Shown here: positions 1-6,182 of the stretch, piece after piece
How the letters are laid out: the number at the start of each line of letters is the position of its first letter
How positions within the stretch are numbered: position 1 is the first letter of the stretch
Assembly (NCBI GenBank): GCA_013821865.1
Contig: PNJM01000047.1
Span: 1-13,350 of the forward strand
Direction of reading: 5' to 3'
Source of the DNA: Rhodocyclaceae bacterium
GTDB taxonomy: Bacteria; Pseudomonadota; Gammaproteobacteria; Burkholderiales; Rhodocyclaceae
Length of the DNA stretch: 13,350 nt
Translations under genes and position numbers: made by a program
The notes under the pieces: model-generated
Told to the model about the DNA's origin: nothing
The model's input: the letters and a program-made list of their open reading frames with translations, nothing else
Databases searched by the model: none

Positions 1-195
1 CCGCTGCCGCAAATCGCGCCGAAGAAACACAAAGGCAATAGGGACCATTTTGCGTCTGCCGGCGGCCCTGAGGCCGGCAACCAGGCCTGAATTGCCCGGA
101 GCAATGGGCAACGGCGTGATTCCGGCGCCGGAGAAAATCAACGGAAGGGTAAATTCCGGAAGGAATCACGAGTTTCTCACCAGCCTGCTAAGGGT

Positions 196-843
196 TTACT
201 GTCGCGTTTCCAGCCAGAAGACCAGGGCGAGGAAAAGAAACACGACGAATTCGAGCAGGCTCGCCCAGACGATCATGCGCACGATGCGGCGCTGGCGCGG
301 CGGCATCCCCGGCATGAAGCGCTGCGTCCACCAGCGATAGCCGGGCAGCCGGCCGTAGCGGGCGAGGCCGGCAAGGTGGCGGCGGATCGCCGCGGCCCAC
401 GGCACCAGGCTGCGGTCCACTTCCTTGAGTCTTGCATCGGATTCATCCCGCACCGGATGGTAATGCTCGGTGATGGTGAGCAGCGATCCGCCGGCCGACG
501 GCTCGACCCGGAACTCCGTCGACCGCTTCAGGCCACGGTCGTAGGCCAGGGTGAAGCCGCGGTTTCCGGGCAGCGTCTCGACGCAAAGCGAAACTTCCCC
601 CCGCCAGCCGTTGGTTTCGTTGAATGCGCCGAGCTTGCAGCGGCGCGGCGTGCCGGGTTCTTCGTGCCAGCCGAAGACGTCGAGATGGGGGTTGAGGCGG
701 AACAGGAGTTCGGTATCCGACAGGAATGCGCAGACGCCCTGCGGCGGCAGCGGTATTTCCGCCCTGGCCCAGGCCGCATTCTCCGGGGCCGGGCTTTCAA
801 CGACAGTCGTTTGGTCGCCGGCGGAGGCTGCGCCTGCGTTCAT
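196..843 (-). CDS. SRPBCC-like protein with C-terminal membrane anchor
   Basis: This 215-residue protein is last in the minus-strand five-gene run. Residues about 20-165 look like an SRPBCC (polyketide cyclase/START-like) ligand-binding fold: an initial strand with alternating hydrophobic residues, an FLSDTELLFRLNPH-type helix, and antiparallel strands such as SLLTITEHYHP. Recognition of the fold is by eye and only moderately secure. Residues about 188-211 (IVWASLLEFVVFLFLALVFW) form one hydrophobic helix followed by only LETRQ, so it should be tail-anchored with the fold in the cytoplasm. The ATG at 841-843 overlaps the TGA of the upstream UspA-like gene (ATGA). The only purine-rich stretch, GGAG, touches the start codon, so translation is probably coupled to the upstream gene. 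A longer open frame upstream is only the shadow of the UspA-like gene. The ligand is unknown. Confidence 0.75.
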   Translation of the reverse strand: MNAGAASAGDQTTVVESPAPENAAWARAEIPLPPQGVCAFLSDTELLFRLNPHLDVFGWHEEPGTPRRCKLGAFNETNGWRGEVSLCVETLPGNRGFTLAYDRGLKRSTEFRVEPSAGGSLLTITEHYHPVRDESDARLKEVDRSLVPWAAAIRRHLAGLARYGRLPGYRWWTQRFMPGMPPRQRRIVRMIVWASLLEFVVFLFLALVFWLETRQ

Positions 844-1304
844 CTCCGGCTGGCGACCATGAGCGGGCAGGCGAGACCCCGCGCCAGCCGCTCCAGGTCC
901 ATGCGCGAACGCAGGCCCAGCACCCCCTTCGGTCGCGGCGGGCCGATGACGGCCAGTTCGGCCTTCTCTTCCGCCGCGACGGCGACCGCGCATTCGGCGG
1001 GGTCGCCGAAGCGCACGACCGCCTTGTAGGCCAGTCCGCGCCCGGCACAGCGCGCCTCTACGGCGGCCAGCTCGCGCTTCGCGTCCTTCTCCAGGAGCTG
1101 CTCGACATAGTGCGCGAAGGTATCGCGCGTCGAGGCATTGTTGAGCCAGTCGTCGCCCTGCATGCCGGCCCACAGTTCCGGCACGACCAGGCAGTGGACG
1201 ATGGTGGTGTGGCCCGGCCGGGCCATTTCGCAGGCGAGCTGTTCGGCCAGCGCCGCGCCCTCGGTGCCGTGATGGCACAGGAGCAGTGTCGAGGGCGCGT
1301 GCAT
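840..1304 (-). CDS. UspA-like universal stress family protein, atypical nucleotide loop
   Basis: A 154-residue protein with the usual layout of a single UspA domain: an N-terminal strand (TLLLCHHG), an amphipathic first helix, a second strand (TIVHCLVVPE), a long helix around residues 60-90, then AYKAVVRFGDPAE and the strand LAVIGPP. In canonical ATP-binding members that last strand leads into G-x2-G-x9-G-S/T. Here it reads GPPRPKGVLGLRSRMDLERL and the G-S step is missing, so ATP binding is doubtful. It ends ACPLMVAS, matching the typical CPVLVV end strand. The start lies 4 nt after the stop of the 42-residue membrane protein gene, and the stop overlaps the next start by 4 nt. No clear ribosome binding site is visible, which also suggests translational coupling. 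It probably acts as a soluble sensor or stress factor tied to the transporter. Confidence 0.82.
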   Translation of the reverse strand: MHAPSTLLLCHHGTEGAALAEQLACEMARPGHTTIVHCLVVPELWAGMQGDDWLNNASTRDTFAHYVEQLLEKDAKRELAAVEARCAGRGLAYKAVVRFGDPAECAVAVAAEEKAELAVIGPPRPKGVLGLRSRMDLERLARGLACPLMVASRR

Positions 1305-1308
1305 CCGG

Positions 1309-1437
1309 TCACTTGCCGATGAAGAACAGCACGCCCAGCGCGATGGCGAGGGCGGCGATCAGCGCGCCGATGTCCTCCCGGCGATCGCTGACGAAAATGG
1401 ACAGGCTGGTGCCGCGTTCGAATTGTTTCTCTTCCAT
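1309..1437 (-). CDS. 42-residue single-helix membrane protein
   Basis: A small protein that starts MEEKQFERGT and ends VLFFIGK. Residues 1-23 are hydrophilic and charged (SDRREDIG just before the membrane), and residues about 24-40 form one hydrophobic helix (ALIAALAIALGVLFFIG). Positive and acidic residues lie on the N-terminal side. The gene has a very good Shine-Dalgarno sequence (AAGGAG about 7 nt upstream of ATG), sits 14 nt after the transporter stop, and is followed 4 nt later by the UspA-like gene. These facts favour a real translated gene. The family is unknown to me. Inference: a small subunit or regulator of the preceding transporter, as is common for tiny membrane proteins encoded next to carriers. 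Confidence 0.72.
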   Translation of the reverse strand: MEEKQFERGTSLSIFVSDRREDIGALIAALAIALGVLFFIGK

Positions 1438-1451
1438 GTTCCTTCTCCTTT

Positions 1452-3137
1452 TCAGACGAATTCGCGCACGAACAGCAGCACGACGATGAGCGAGCCGACG
1501 GCCTTGATGGTGCCGACGATGCCGCCGATGATGAGCGGCTTGCCGCCCGCCTGCTTGAGCGCCTTGGCGGTGATCTGCATGCCGAGGCCGGTCAGACCGA
1601 TGGCGAAGAGCCAGGCGATCCAGTCGCGGAAGGCGCTGATGATCTTCGAGGTGTGCCAGGCGGCCTTGTTTGCCTTCTCGATTGCGCTCTTGGCGAGCGG
1701 ATCGAGCCCGGCGATCTTGGTCACGCCTTTCAGCGTGTTGTCCTGTTCGCGGCTGGTCAGCTTCCTGTTGGCGATGAGATCCTTCAGCGCCTGCGTCTCG
1801 GCGGGATTGCGCATCTTCGCCGTCTCCGCCTCGAGCGCTCGGGTCTCCTTGGGTTTGAGGAGTTGGTCTTCCTTCACCTGCTCGGGCCCGAAGTACTTGC
1901 CCTGGTAGTGGCCGGCCGGGGCGAAAAGGCCCATCGAACTGAGGATGAAGAGGCCGAGGAAGCCGAGCACGAAAACGGGGAATTTGGCGATCAGCACCTG
2001 CTTGAGGTCCACCTTCTCCGCCCCGACCTCGTGCTTGACGTACCAGGCGGCAAGCCAGACCACGATGATGGGCAGGAACAGCACGCGCGTGATGTTGAAG
2101 ATCTCCGCCACCTTCAGCGTCTCGATCCCCTGCGGATCGAAGGCCAGCGCCGCGCCGGCCACTTGCGCCGAGTTGAGGATGCCGGTGCCGGCCCAGGCGC
2201 CGAACTGCACCGGCCCCATGCCGAGCAGATGGCCGATGGTCGGGAAGATGAACATGCAGCCGACGCCCCACACCAGGATCGTGCCGATGGTGTAGGCGAT
2301 CTCGACGGCGCGCGCCTGCACCACGGGCGCCGCGGCCACCGAGGCCGAAACGCCGCAGACGCCGACGCCGGCGGAGAGGATGCCGGTCATCGAGTTGCCG
2401 GCGTTCATGCGCCGGCCCATGATCAGCACCAGCCAGACCGAACCGAGCACGAAGGCGCCGATCATGACCACCGAGAGCGCGCCGAGCTGGGCCAGTTCCG
2501 CCGCGCTGTAGAGCACGCCGAGCAGAATCACGCCGGTCTTGAGGAAGAAGCGCGCCGTACGCACGCCGTTGGCCGCCCAGCCGGGGATCCTGAAGACGTT
2601 GACGATGATGATGCCGAGCACGATGCCGAGCACCACGTAGTTGAGGTTGAAGATGTGGGCGAAATCCCAGGACAGGATGCCGGCATCCTTGACCGCCTTG
2701 CCCCAGTTGGAGAATACCGGGTCCAGGCCCCAGCGCACGGCGAATGCGATTCCCACGATGAAGGCCATGCCGGGGACGACGCCAAGATAGTAGTCGACGT
2801 TGCCTTCCTTCGGCGTCCACACCAGGACCAGCAACCCCAGCGCCGCGAAGATCCCGCCGATGATGTACGACAGCTGCGCCTGGCCGGCCTTCGCCTTGTC
2901 GAACCTCGACGCCGGCATCTTCATGACCGGCGCCGGCTTGTTTTCGGCGGCCGCCATTTCCGTGGCCACGCGCAGCTCGGCGTCGAACTTTTCCTTGACC
3001 TTGAGGTGGTCTGAGTAGGCGCTTTTCTGCAGCCAGCTCTGCATGCCGTCGACGCTGCCGCTGGCGTTGAGCCAGCCCCAGGCGAGCATGAGCACGCCAA
3101 TAATCAGCAGCGCGGGCGACTTCTTGGTATAGATCAT
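1452..3137 (-). CDS. YeiH-family putative sulfate exporter, enlarged form
   Basis: A 561-residue polytopic inner-membrane protein resembling the YeiH/Cons_hypoth698 family (putative sulfate exporters, about 340 residues in E. coli). The family-like core spans residues about 115-400 and 500-561 with roughly ten hydrophobic segments. It includes the glycine/cysteine-rich stretch SAGVGVCGVSASVAAAPVV (about 255-273), the half-helix motif LNSAQVAGAALAF (321-333), ITRVLFLPIIV and GLTGLGMQITAKAL near the end. Two parts exceed the usual length: an N-terminal section with one helix (about 8-24) and a charged linker to residue 88, and a charged insert of about 100 residues (403-505, rich in K/E, such as KPKETRALEAETAKMRN). 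The start MIYTKK follows GGAGGAGGG. A longer in-frame start 21 codons upstream lacks comparable support. Location in a run headed by a rhodanese fits a sulfur oxyanion substrate, but direction and substrate are inference. Confidence 0.85.
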   Translation of the reverse strand: MIYTKKSPALLIIGVLMLAWGWLNASGSVDGMQSWLQKSAYSDHLKVKEKFDAELRVATEMAAAENKPAPVMKMPASRFDKAKAGQAQLSYIIGGIFAALGLLVLVWTPKEGNVDYYLGVVPGMAFIVGIAFAVRWGLDPVFSNWGKAVKDAGILSWDFAHIFNLNYVVLGIVLGIIIVNVFRIPGWAANGVRTARFFLKTGVILLGVLYSAAELAQLGALSVVMIGAFVLGSVWLVLIMGRRMNAGNSMTGILSAGVGVCGVSASVAAAPVVQARAVEIAYTIGTILVWGVGCMFIFPTIGHLLGMGPVQFGAWAGTGILNSAQVAGAALAFDPQGIETLKVAEIFNITRVLFLPIIVVWLAAWYVKHEVGAEKVDLKQVLIAKFPVFVLGFLGLFILSSMGLFAPAGHYQGKYFGPEQVKEDQLLKPKETRALEAETAKMRNPAETQALKDLIANRKLTSREQDNTLKGVTKIAGLDPLAKSAIEKANKAAWHTSKIISAFRDWIAWLFAIGLTGLGMQITAKALKQAGGKPLIIGGIVGTIKAVGSLIVVLLFVREFV

Positions 3138-3208
3138 CGCTACCCTCCTCCTGTTGTTATGTGGTGCCGCAGGCATGCGGCAGATCCCATCCCGCCGCAA
3201 GCCTTACC

Positions 3209-3226
3209 GGCCGGCTGGAGCCGGCT
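3209..3226. other. GC hairpin between rhodanese and transporter genes
   Basis: A 6-bp perfect GC stem (GCCGGC, loop TGGA, GCCGGC at 3210-3225, plus one wobble pair) lies in the 116-nt gap between the rhodanese stop and the transporter start. No T-run follows on the minus strand, so it is not a typical terminator. It could be an mRNA processing or stability element that lets the rhodanese be expressed at a different level. GC-rich DNA forms such stems by chance, so the call is weak. Confidence 0.3.
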
Positions 3227-3253
3227 CTGCGTGGGACGCCAATCCTTCAGCGC

Positions 3254-3709
3254 TTATTCCGTCGGCAGCTTGCGCGCCTTCCAGTCCGGGAAACCGTTGC
3301 GGTACCAGTAGACGTTCTTGTAGCCGTTCTTCGCCAGCACCACCGCCGCCTTGTAGGATTTCCAGCAGGTGCCGGAATTGCAGAACGCGACGATGCTGGC
3401 GTTCTTGTCGGCGAGCCTGGCGAGGTCGAACTTGTCCTGGGCGGGATCGAAGTTCGCATCCTTGGCGCTTTTTTCCGGATCGTAGGGCACGGAGATCGCA
3501 CCCTTGATGGTGGCGTCGGAATACTCGCTGGCCTTGCGGGTATCGACCAGGACGGCGCCTTGCTTCTGCAGTTCGACGACCTCCTTGGCCTCGACGATTT
3601 TCACGCCGGCGGGTGCCGTGGTGGGTGTTTCCTGGGCGAGGGCGCCGCCGGTGGCAACCAGAAATCCGGCGCTGACGAGGGTGGTGAGTGCCTGCTTGAT
3701 GGTGCGCAT
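3254..3709 (-). CDS. Periplasmic rhodanese-like sulfurtransferase domain protein
   Basis: A 151-residue single-domain rhodanese. Residues 1-25 form a Sec signal peptide (basic start MRTIKQ, hydrophobic core, ALA cleavage site before Q26), so the mature protein should be periplasmic. The domain runs from about 36 to 148: VVELQKQGAVLVDTRKASEY is the typical second strand with DTR, GAISVPYDP follows, and VAFCNSGTCWKSYKAA holds the active-site loop. The catalytic cysteine should be C110. The loop carries a second cysteine (C115) followed by W and is longer than the common CxxGxRS loop, resembling the CxxxxCW loops of rhodanese-like proteins linked to quinoprotein catabolism. The sequence ends YWYRNGFPDWK, matching the usual GGxxxW end of the fold. 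A strong GGAGGAG sits 4 nt before the ATG. It heads the transporter run and may handle sulfur that the transporter moves. Confidence 0.87.
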   Translation of the reverse strand: MRTIKQALTTLVSAGFLVATGGALAQETPTTAPAGVKIVEAKEVVELQKQGAVLVDTRKASEYSDATIKGAISVPYDPEKSAKDANFDPAQDKFDLARLADKNASIVAFCNSGTCWKSYKAAVVLAKNGYKNVYWYRNGFPDWKARKLPTE

Positions 3710-3816
3710 AGTTCTCCTCCATTGTCATGGTATCTGCACCCGCGGCGGGGCCGCGGCAAAGCGAAAGCATCCGGGAACGCCGCCAAGTTAAGTTTTATTG
3801 TCGTTCGGCGCCAAGC

Positions 3817-3847
3817 ATTATGTAACCGCGGGTTGATCAAGCGTCAA
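3817..3847 (-). promoter_or_regulatory. Candidate sigma-70 promoter for the rhodanese-transporter run
   Basis: On the minus strand a TTGACG (3842-3847) and a CATAAT (3817-3822) are separated by 19 bp, longer than the ideal 17; a TACATA reading gives 17. It would start transcription near 3810, leaving a leader of about 100 nt before the rhodanese ATG. This is the most AT-rich stretch between the kinase and rhodanese genes. Seen by eye only. Confidence 0.35.
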
Positions 3848-3864
3848 TCAAAGTTTTTGATTGA
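3844..3864. repeat. 9-bp perfect AT-rich inverted repeat
   Basis: TCAATCAAA (3844-3852), spacer GTT and TTTGATTGA (3856-3864) form a perfect inverted repeat 5 nt past the kinase stop. It overlaps the candidate -35 element of the rhodanese promoter. A separate 8-bp palindrome TTGATCAA lies at 3833-3840. The AT-rich arms stand out in this GC-rich DNA and suggest a regulator operator. A weak terminator for the kinase gene is the alternative, but no T-run follows. Confidence 0.45.
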
Positions 3865-3868
3865 TGGA

Positions 3869-5305
3869 TCAATTGGCGGTCGTGTCCGAGTCCTGCGCCT
3901 GCGTGGCGCGCACGACCGTCACCGTGCAGGGCGCCTCGGCCACTACGCGGGAAGATATGCTGCCGAGAAATCGCCGCAGGCCTGAACTGCCGCGCGCACC
4001 CATGATGATGTGATCGGCATGGCTGGCGCGGGCGTATTCGATCAGCCGGGCCGCCGCATCGCTGCCTTCGAGCACGTGAAAGCGCAGGCGCTCTTGCGGC
4101 AGGCCGAGGGGCTGGGCCCAGTGGTGCAGTTCCACCAGCCGCTGCATGTGCAGCGAGCGCATGATCTCGGCGCCCTCTTCCTGCTCGGTCAGCAGCGACG
4201 GCTCCAGCACGCTGACGCAGCTCACGCGCCAGTGCAGCTCGCCGGCGATGATCCGTCGCACCGCGTCGCGCAGAGCCTGGAACAGGGCCTCGCTGTTGCA
4301 GCCGGTATCCACGGCGACAAGGACATGCGGCGCCCGCGCGAGGTGCACCGTCGGCGGCTTGCGCGCGTGCGGCGGCGCGGTCAGCGCCGCCAGCCAGCGT
4401 TTTGCGGCCGCCATCGGGCCCGGCCGGCGCCGGCGCCGGCCACGCTCCGTCAGCGCGACCTGGCCGGGGTGCGCCAGATCGTGCGCCACCTGCGCCGCCG
4501 TGGCGTAGCGGGCCTCCGCATGCACTTCGAGGCAGTGCAGGATGATTTCCTGCAGCCACTCCGGCAGGCCGTGGCGGATGCGGCGCGGCGGCACCGGGTC
4601 GAAGTAGAGGCGCCGGCGCAGGCCGGCCACGCTCGTCGGTTCGCCGAAGGGCAGCCGGCCCGTCGCCAGCAGGTAGAGGATCGCCCCGAGCGCGAACACG
4701 TCGCTGCGCGGGTCGCCGCGCACGCCGGCAATCTGCTCGGGCGAGATGTAGGCGGGCGTGCCCAGCGGCGAGTTTGGGTTTGACTCCGATTCCGCTTCGA
4801 CGAGATCGGGCAGGTGGCCGTGAAAGGCCAGCCCGAAATCGATGAGCGCCGCCTGGCCGTCTTTCCGCAGGATCACATGCGACGGCTTGAGGTCGTGGTG
4901 CACCACTTCCTGGCGATGCAGATCATGAACCGCCGAGGCCAGCGCCGCGCCGAGGCGGGCGACTTCCTCCGCCGGCAGCGGCGCACGGCGGGCGTATTCG
5001 GCGAGCGACGTGCCGGCAATGTGCTCGATGACCAGGTACGGGCCGAAATCCCCCTCGCCCTTGGCGAAGAGCCGCGGCACGTGAGGCCCGGCGATCCGCC
5101 CGAGAATCATCTGCTCGACCTCGAAGCCGGCATAGCAGACCGGGTGGTTGCCGAACTCCAGCTTCGGGATCTTCAGCAGGCAGGGTTCCGTCCCGGCCGG
5201 CGGCGCGACGCGGTAGAGCACGGCCATGCCGCCCTCGTGCAGCTTCTCCTGCACGCGGTAGCCGGAGACCTCCGTGCCCGGCTTGAGATGCTCGGCGCTC
5301 TCCAT
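3869..5305 (-). CDS. Hanks-type Ser/Thr protein kinase fused to UspA domain
   Basis: A 478-residue soluble protein. Residues about 15-280 form a Hanks-type kinase: a glycine-rich loop in reduced form (LHEGGMAVLY, 22-31), likely ATP lysine K45 (LLKIPK), catalytic loop HHDLKPSH (D138, K140), metal-binding DFG at 156-158 and activation segment GTPAYISPEQ (182-191). The catalytic loop departs from HRDLKPxN: R is H, and the metal-binding Asn is His143. A basic linker (RGRRRRR, about 288-294) joins it to a UspA domain (about 324-467) that ends with the nucleotide loop GARGSSGLRRFLGSIS; the second glycine spacing is 8 rather than 9. No membrane helix is seen. The ATG directly follows the stop of the metallophosphoesterase gene, with GAGGGG as ribosome binding site, so the two are translated as a pair. 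It likely phosphorylates proteins in response to a nucleotide or stress signal read by the UspA domain. Targets are unknown. Confidence 0.93.
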   Translation of the reverse strand: MESAEHLKPGTEVSGYRVQEKLHEGGMAVLYRVAPPAGTEPCLLKIPKLEFGNHPVCYAGFEVEQMILGRIAGPHVPRLFAKGEGDFGPYLVIEHIAGTSLAEYARRAPLPAEEVARLGAALASAVHDLHRQEVVHHDLKPSHVILRKDGQAALIDFGLAFHGHLPDLVEAESESNPNSPLGTPAYISPEQIAGVRGDPRSDVFALGAILYLLATGRLPFGEPTSVAGLRRRLYFDPVPPRRIRHGLPEWLQEIILHCLEVHAEARYATAAQVAHDLAHPGQVALTERGRRRRRPGPMAAAKRWLAALTAPPHARKPPTVHLARAPHVLVAVDTGCNSEALFQALRDAVRRIIAGELHWRVSCVSVLEPSLLTEQEEGAEIMRSLHMQRLVELHHWAQPLGLPQERLRFHVLEGSDAAARLIEYARASHADHIIMGARGSSGLRRFLGSISSRVVAEAPCTVTVVRATQAQDSDTTAN

Positions 5306-6046
5306 TCATTCCCCTCTTTGCAATCGCCGCGCCAGCCGCTCGGGCAGGCCGGCCTCGATGATCTTGCGCGCCGCCGTCATGTGGTCGTAGGGCACGCGGA
5401 AAAACGTCAGCATGCGTTCCTCCTCATCGAACAGCGCATAGGCTGCCGCATTGTTGCCGTCGCGCGGCTGGCCGACCGAACCGGCAATCGCCAGCCAGCG
5501 CCGGCGGCCGGCCAGCGGGATCGGCACGCCCGGCACCGGCTGAAACGCGCGAACGCGGCCGCCGGCGGAAAAAAACAGGGCCTGGTGGTGGATGTGGCCG
5601 GCGAAAGTCACCGATGCGTCGGTCACCCCCATGCTGCGCTCCGCCTGCCGCGCGCTGGCGATGTAGGTCCATGCCTGCGGCACGTCGGCGCTGGCATGGA
5701 CGAAGAGCAGATCGCCGCGGCGGACAATCAGCGGCAGCGAGGACAGAAACTCGCGCTCCGCCGCGCCGAGCTGCGCGCGCGTCCAGTAGGCGGCTTCGCG
5801 GGCGACGAAGTTCATGCTCTCGGCCAGCCCGCCGAGCGCGGCTTCGTCGTGGTTGCCCCTGACCAGCAGCGCGCCTTTGCCGGCATAATCCGCCAGCAGG
5901 CCGAGGCAGGCGACCGGATCGGCGCCGTAGCCCACCAGGTCGCCGAGGAACGCATGCATGCCGGCGCCCTCGCGTTCGGCATGGGCCAGGCAGGCCCGCA
6001 AGGCTTCCAGATTGCCGTGGATGTCCGAGAGAACCGCAATCTTCAT
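5306..6046 (-). CDS. Calcineurin-like metallophosphoesterase
   Basis: A 246-residue cytoplasmic phosphoesterase with the full metal-ligand series of the family: DIHGN at 8-12 (D8, H10), GDLVGYGADP at 35-44 (D36), GNHD at 64-67 (N65, H66), FVHA at 115-118 (H117) and GHIHH at 150-154 (H151, H153). The GSVGQPRDGN stretch (189-198) is typical of the YfcE-like subgroup, not of PPP protein phosphatases (which carry GDxVDRG and GNHE). It therefore hydrolyses a phosphomonoester or phosphodiester of unknown identity, perhaps a protein or nucleotide substrate. It is first of a two-gene unit; its TGA abuts the ATG of the kinase-UspA gene with no spacer. No strong ribosome binding site precedes its ATG. 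Inference: it could oppose or modulate the kinase. Confidence 0.93.
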   Translation of the reverse strand: MKIAVLSDIHGNLEALRACLAHAEREGAGMHAFLGDLVGYGADPVACLGLLADYAGKGALLVRGNHDEAALGGLAESMNFVAREAAYWTRAQLGAAEREFLSSLPLIVRRGDLLFVHASADVPQAWTYIASARQAERSMGVTDASVTFAGHIHHQALFFSAGGRVRAFQPVPGVPIPLAGRRRWLAIAGSVGQPRDGNNAAAYALFDEEERMLTFFRVPYDHMTAARKIIEAGLPERLARRLQRGE

Positions 6047-6077
6047 GGGTCGCGAGCCGACTGTGGATGGAAAAACG

Positions 6078-6107
6078 ATAACAGATTACTGAAATGGAAA
6101 CGAGCAA
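6078..6107 (-). promoter_or_regulatory. Candidate promoter for the phosphoesterase-kinase pair
   Basis: On the minus strand TTGCTC (6102-6107) and TGTTAT (6078-6083) are 18 bp apart in the only AT-rich part of the divergent gap. Each hexamer matches the sigma-70 consensus only partly. The leader would be about 25-30 nt. Confidence 0.28.
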
Positions 6108-6114
6108 CGCGACT

Positions 6115-6168
6115 GACATCCTCTCCCGTGCGCGACCGAAGGAAGCGCCGGCGGGACGGGAGGAGGTC
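6115..6168. repeat. REP-like imperfect inverted repeat
   Basis: A left arm GACATCCTCTCCCGT (6115-6129) and a right arm ACGGGAGGAGGTC (6156-6168) form an imperfect inverted repeat around a GC-rich centre of about 26 nt. The arms resemble those of the perfect repeat at 11850-11877. It lies in the leader of the BtuF-like gene; its right arm ends 14 nt before that ATG, next to GGGGAAAGGG, which is the likely ribosome binding site. Confidence 0.45.
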
Positions 6169-6182
6169 GGGGAAAGGGCATC

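Noticed and set aside
1..195. Possible gene or PEP-CTERM-like tail on the minus strand, and small palindromes (57-79, 92-111)
   Set aside because: The open minus frame has mixed third positions, no start with a ribosome binding site and no recognisable motif. The stems are short and lack a T-run.
844..1278. Long N-terminal extension of the SRPBCC-like gene
   Set aside because: The extension is arginine/glycine-rich and lies wholly out of frame over the UspA-like gene; the ATGA overlap start is far better.
3833..3871. FNR/ANR box upstream of the rhodanese gene
   Set aside because: TTGAT and ATCAA half-sites occur, but none has the required 4-bp spacing; the spacings seen are 2 or 6.
4422..4441. 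20-bp perfect GGC/GCC palindrome
   Set aside because: It is inside the kinase gene and is explained by codons for the poly-arginine linker.
6115..6182. Cobalamin riboswitch before the BtuF-like gene
   Set aside because: The leader is far too short for a cobalamin riboswitch and I see no B12-box-like sequence.
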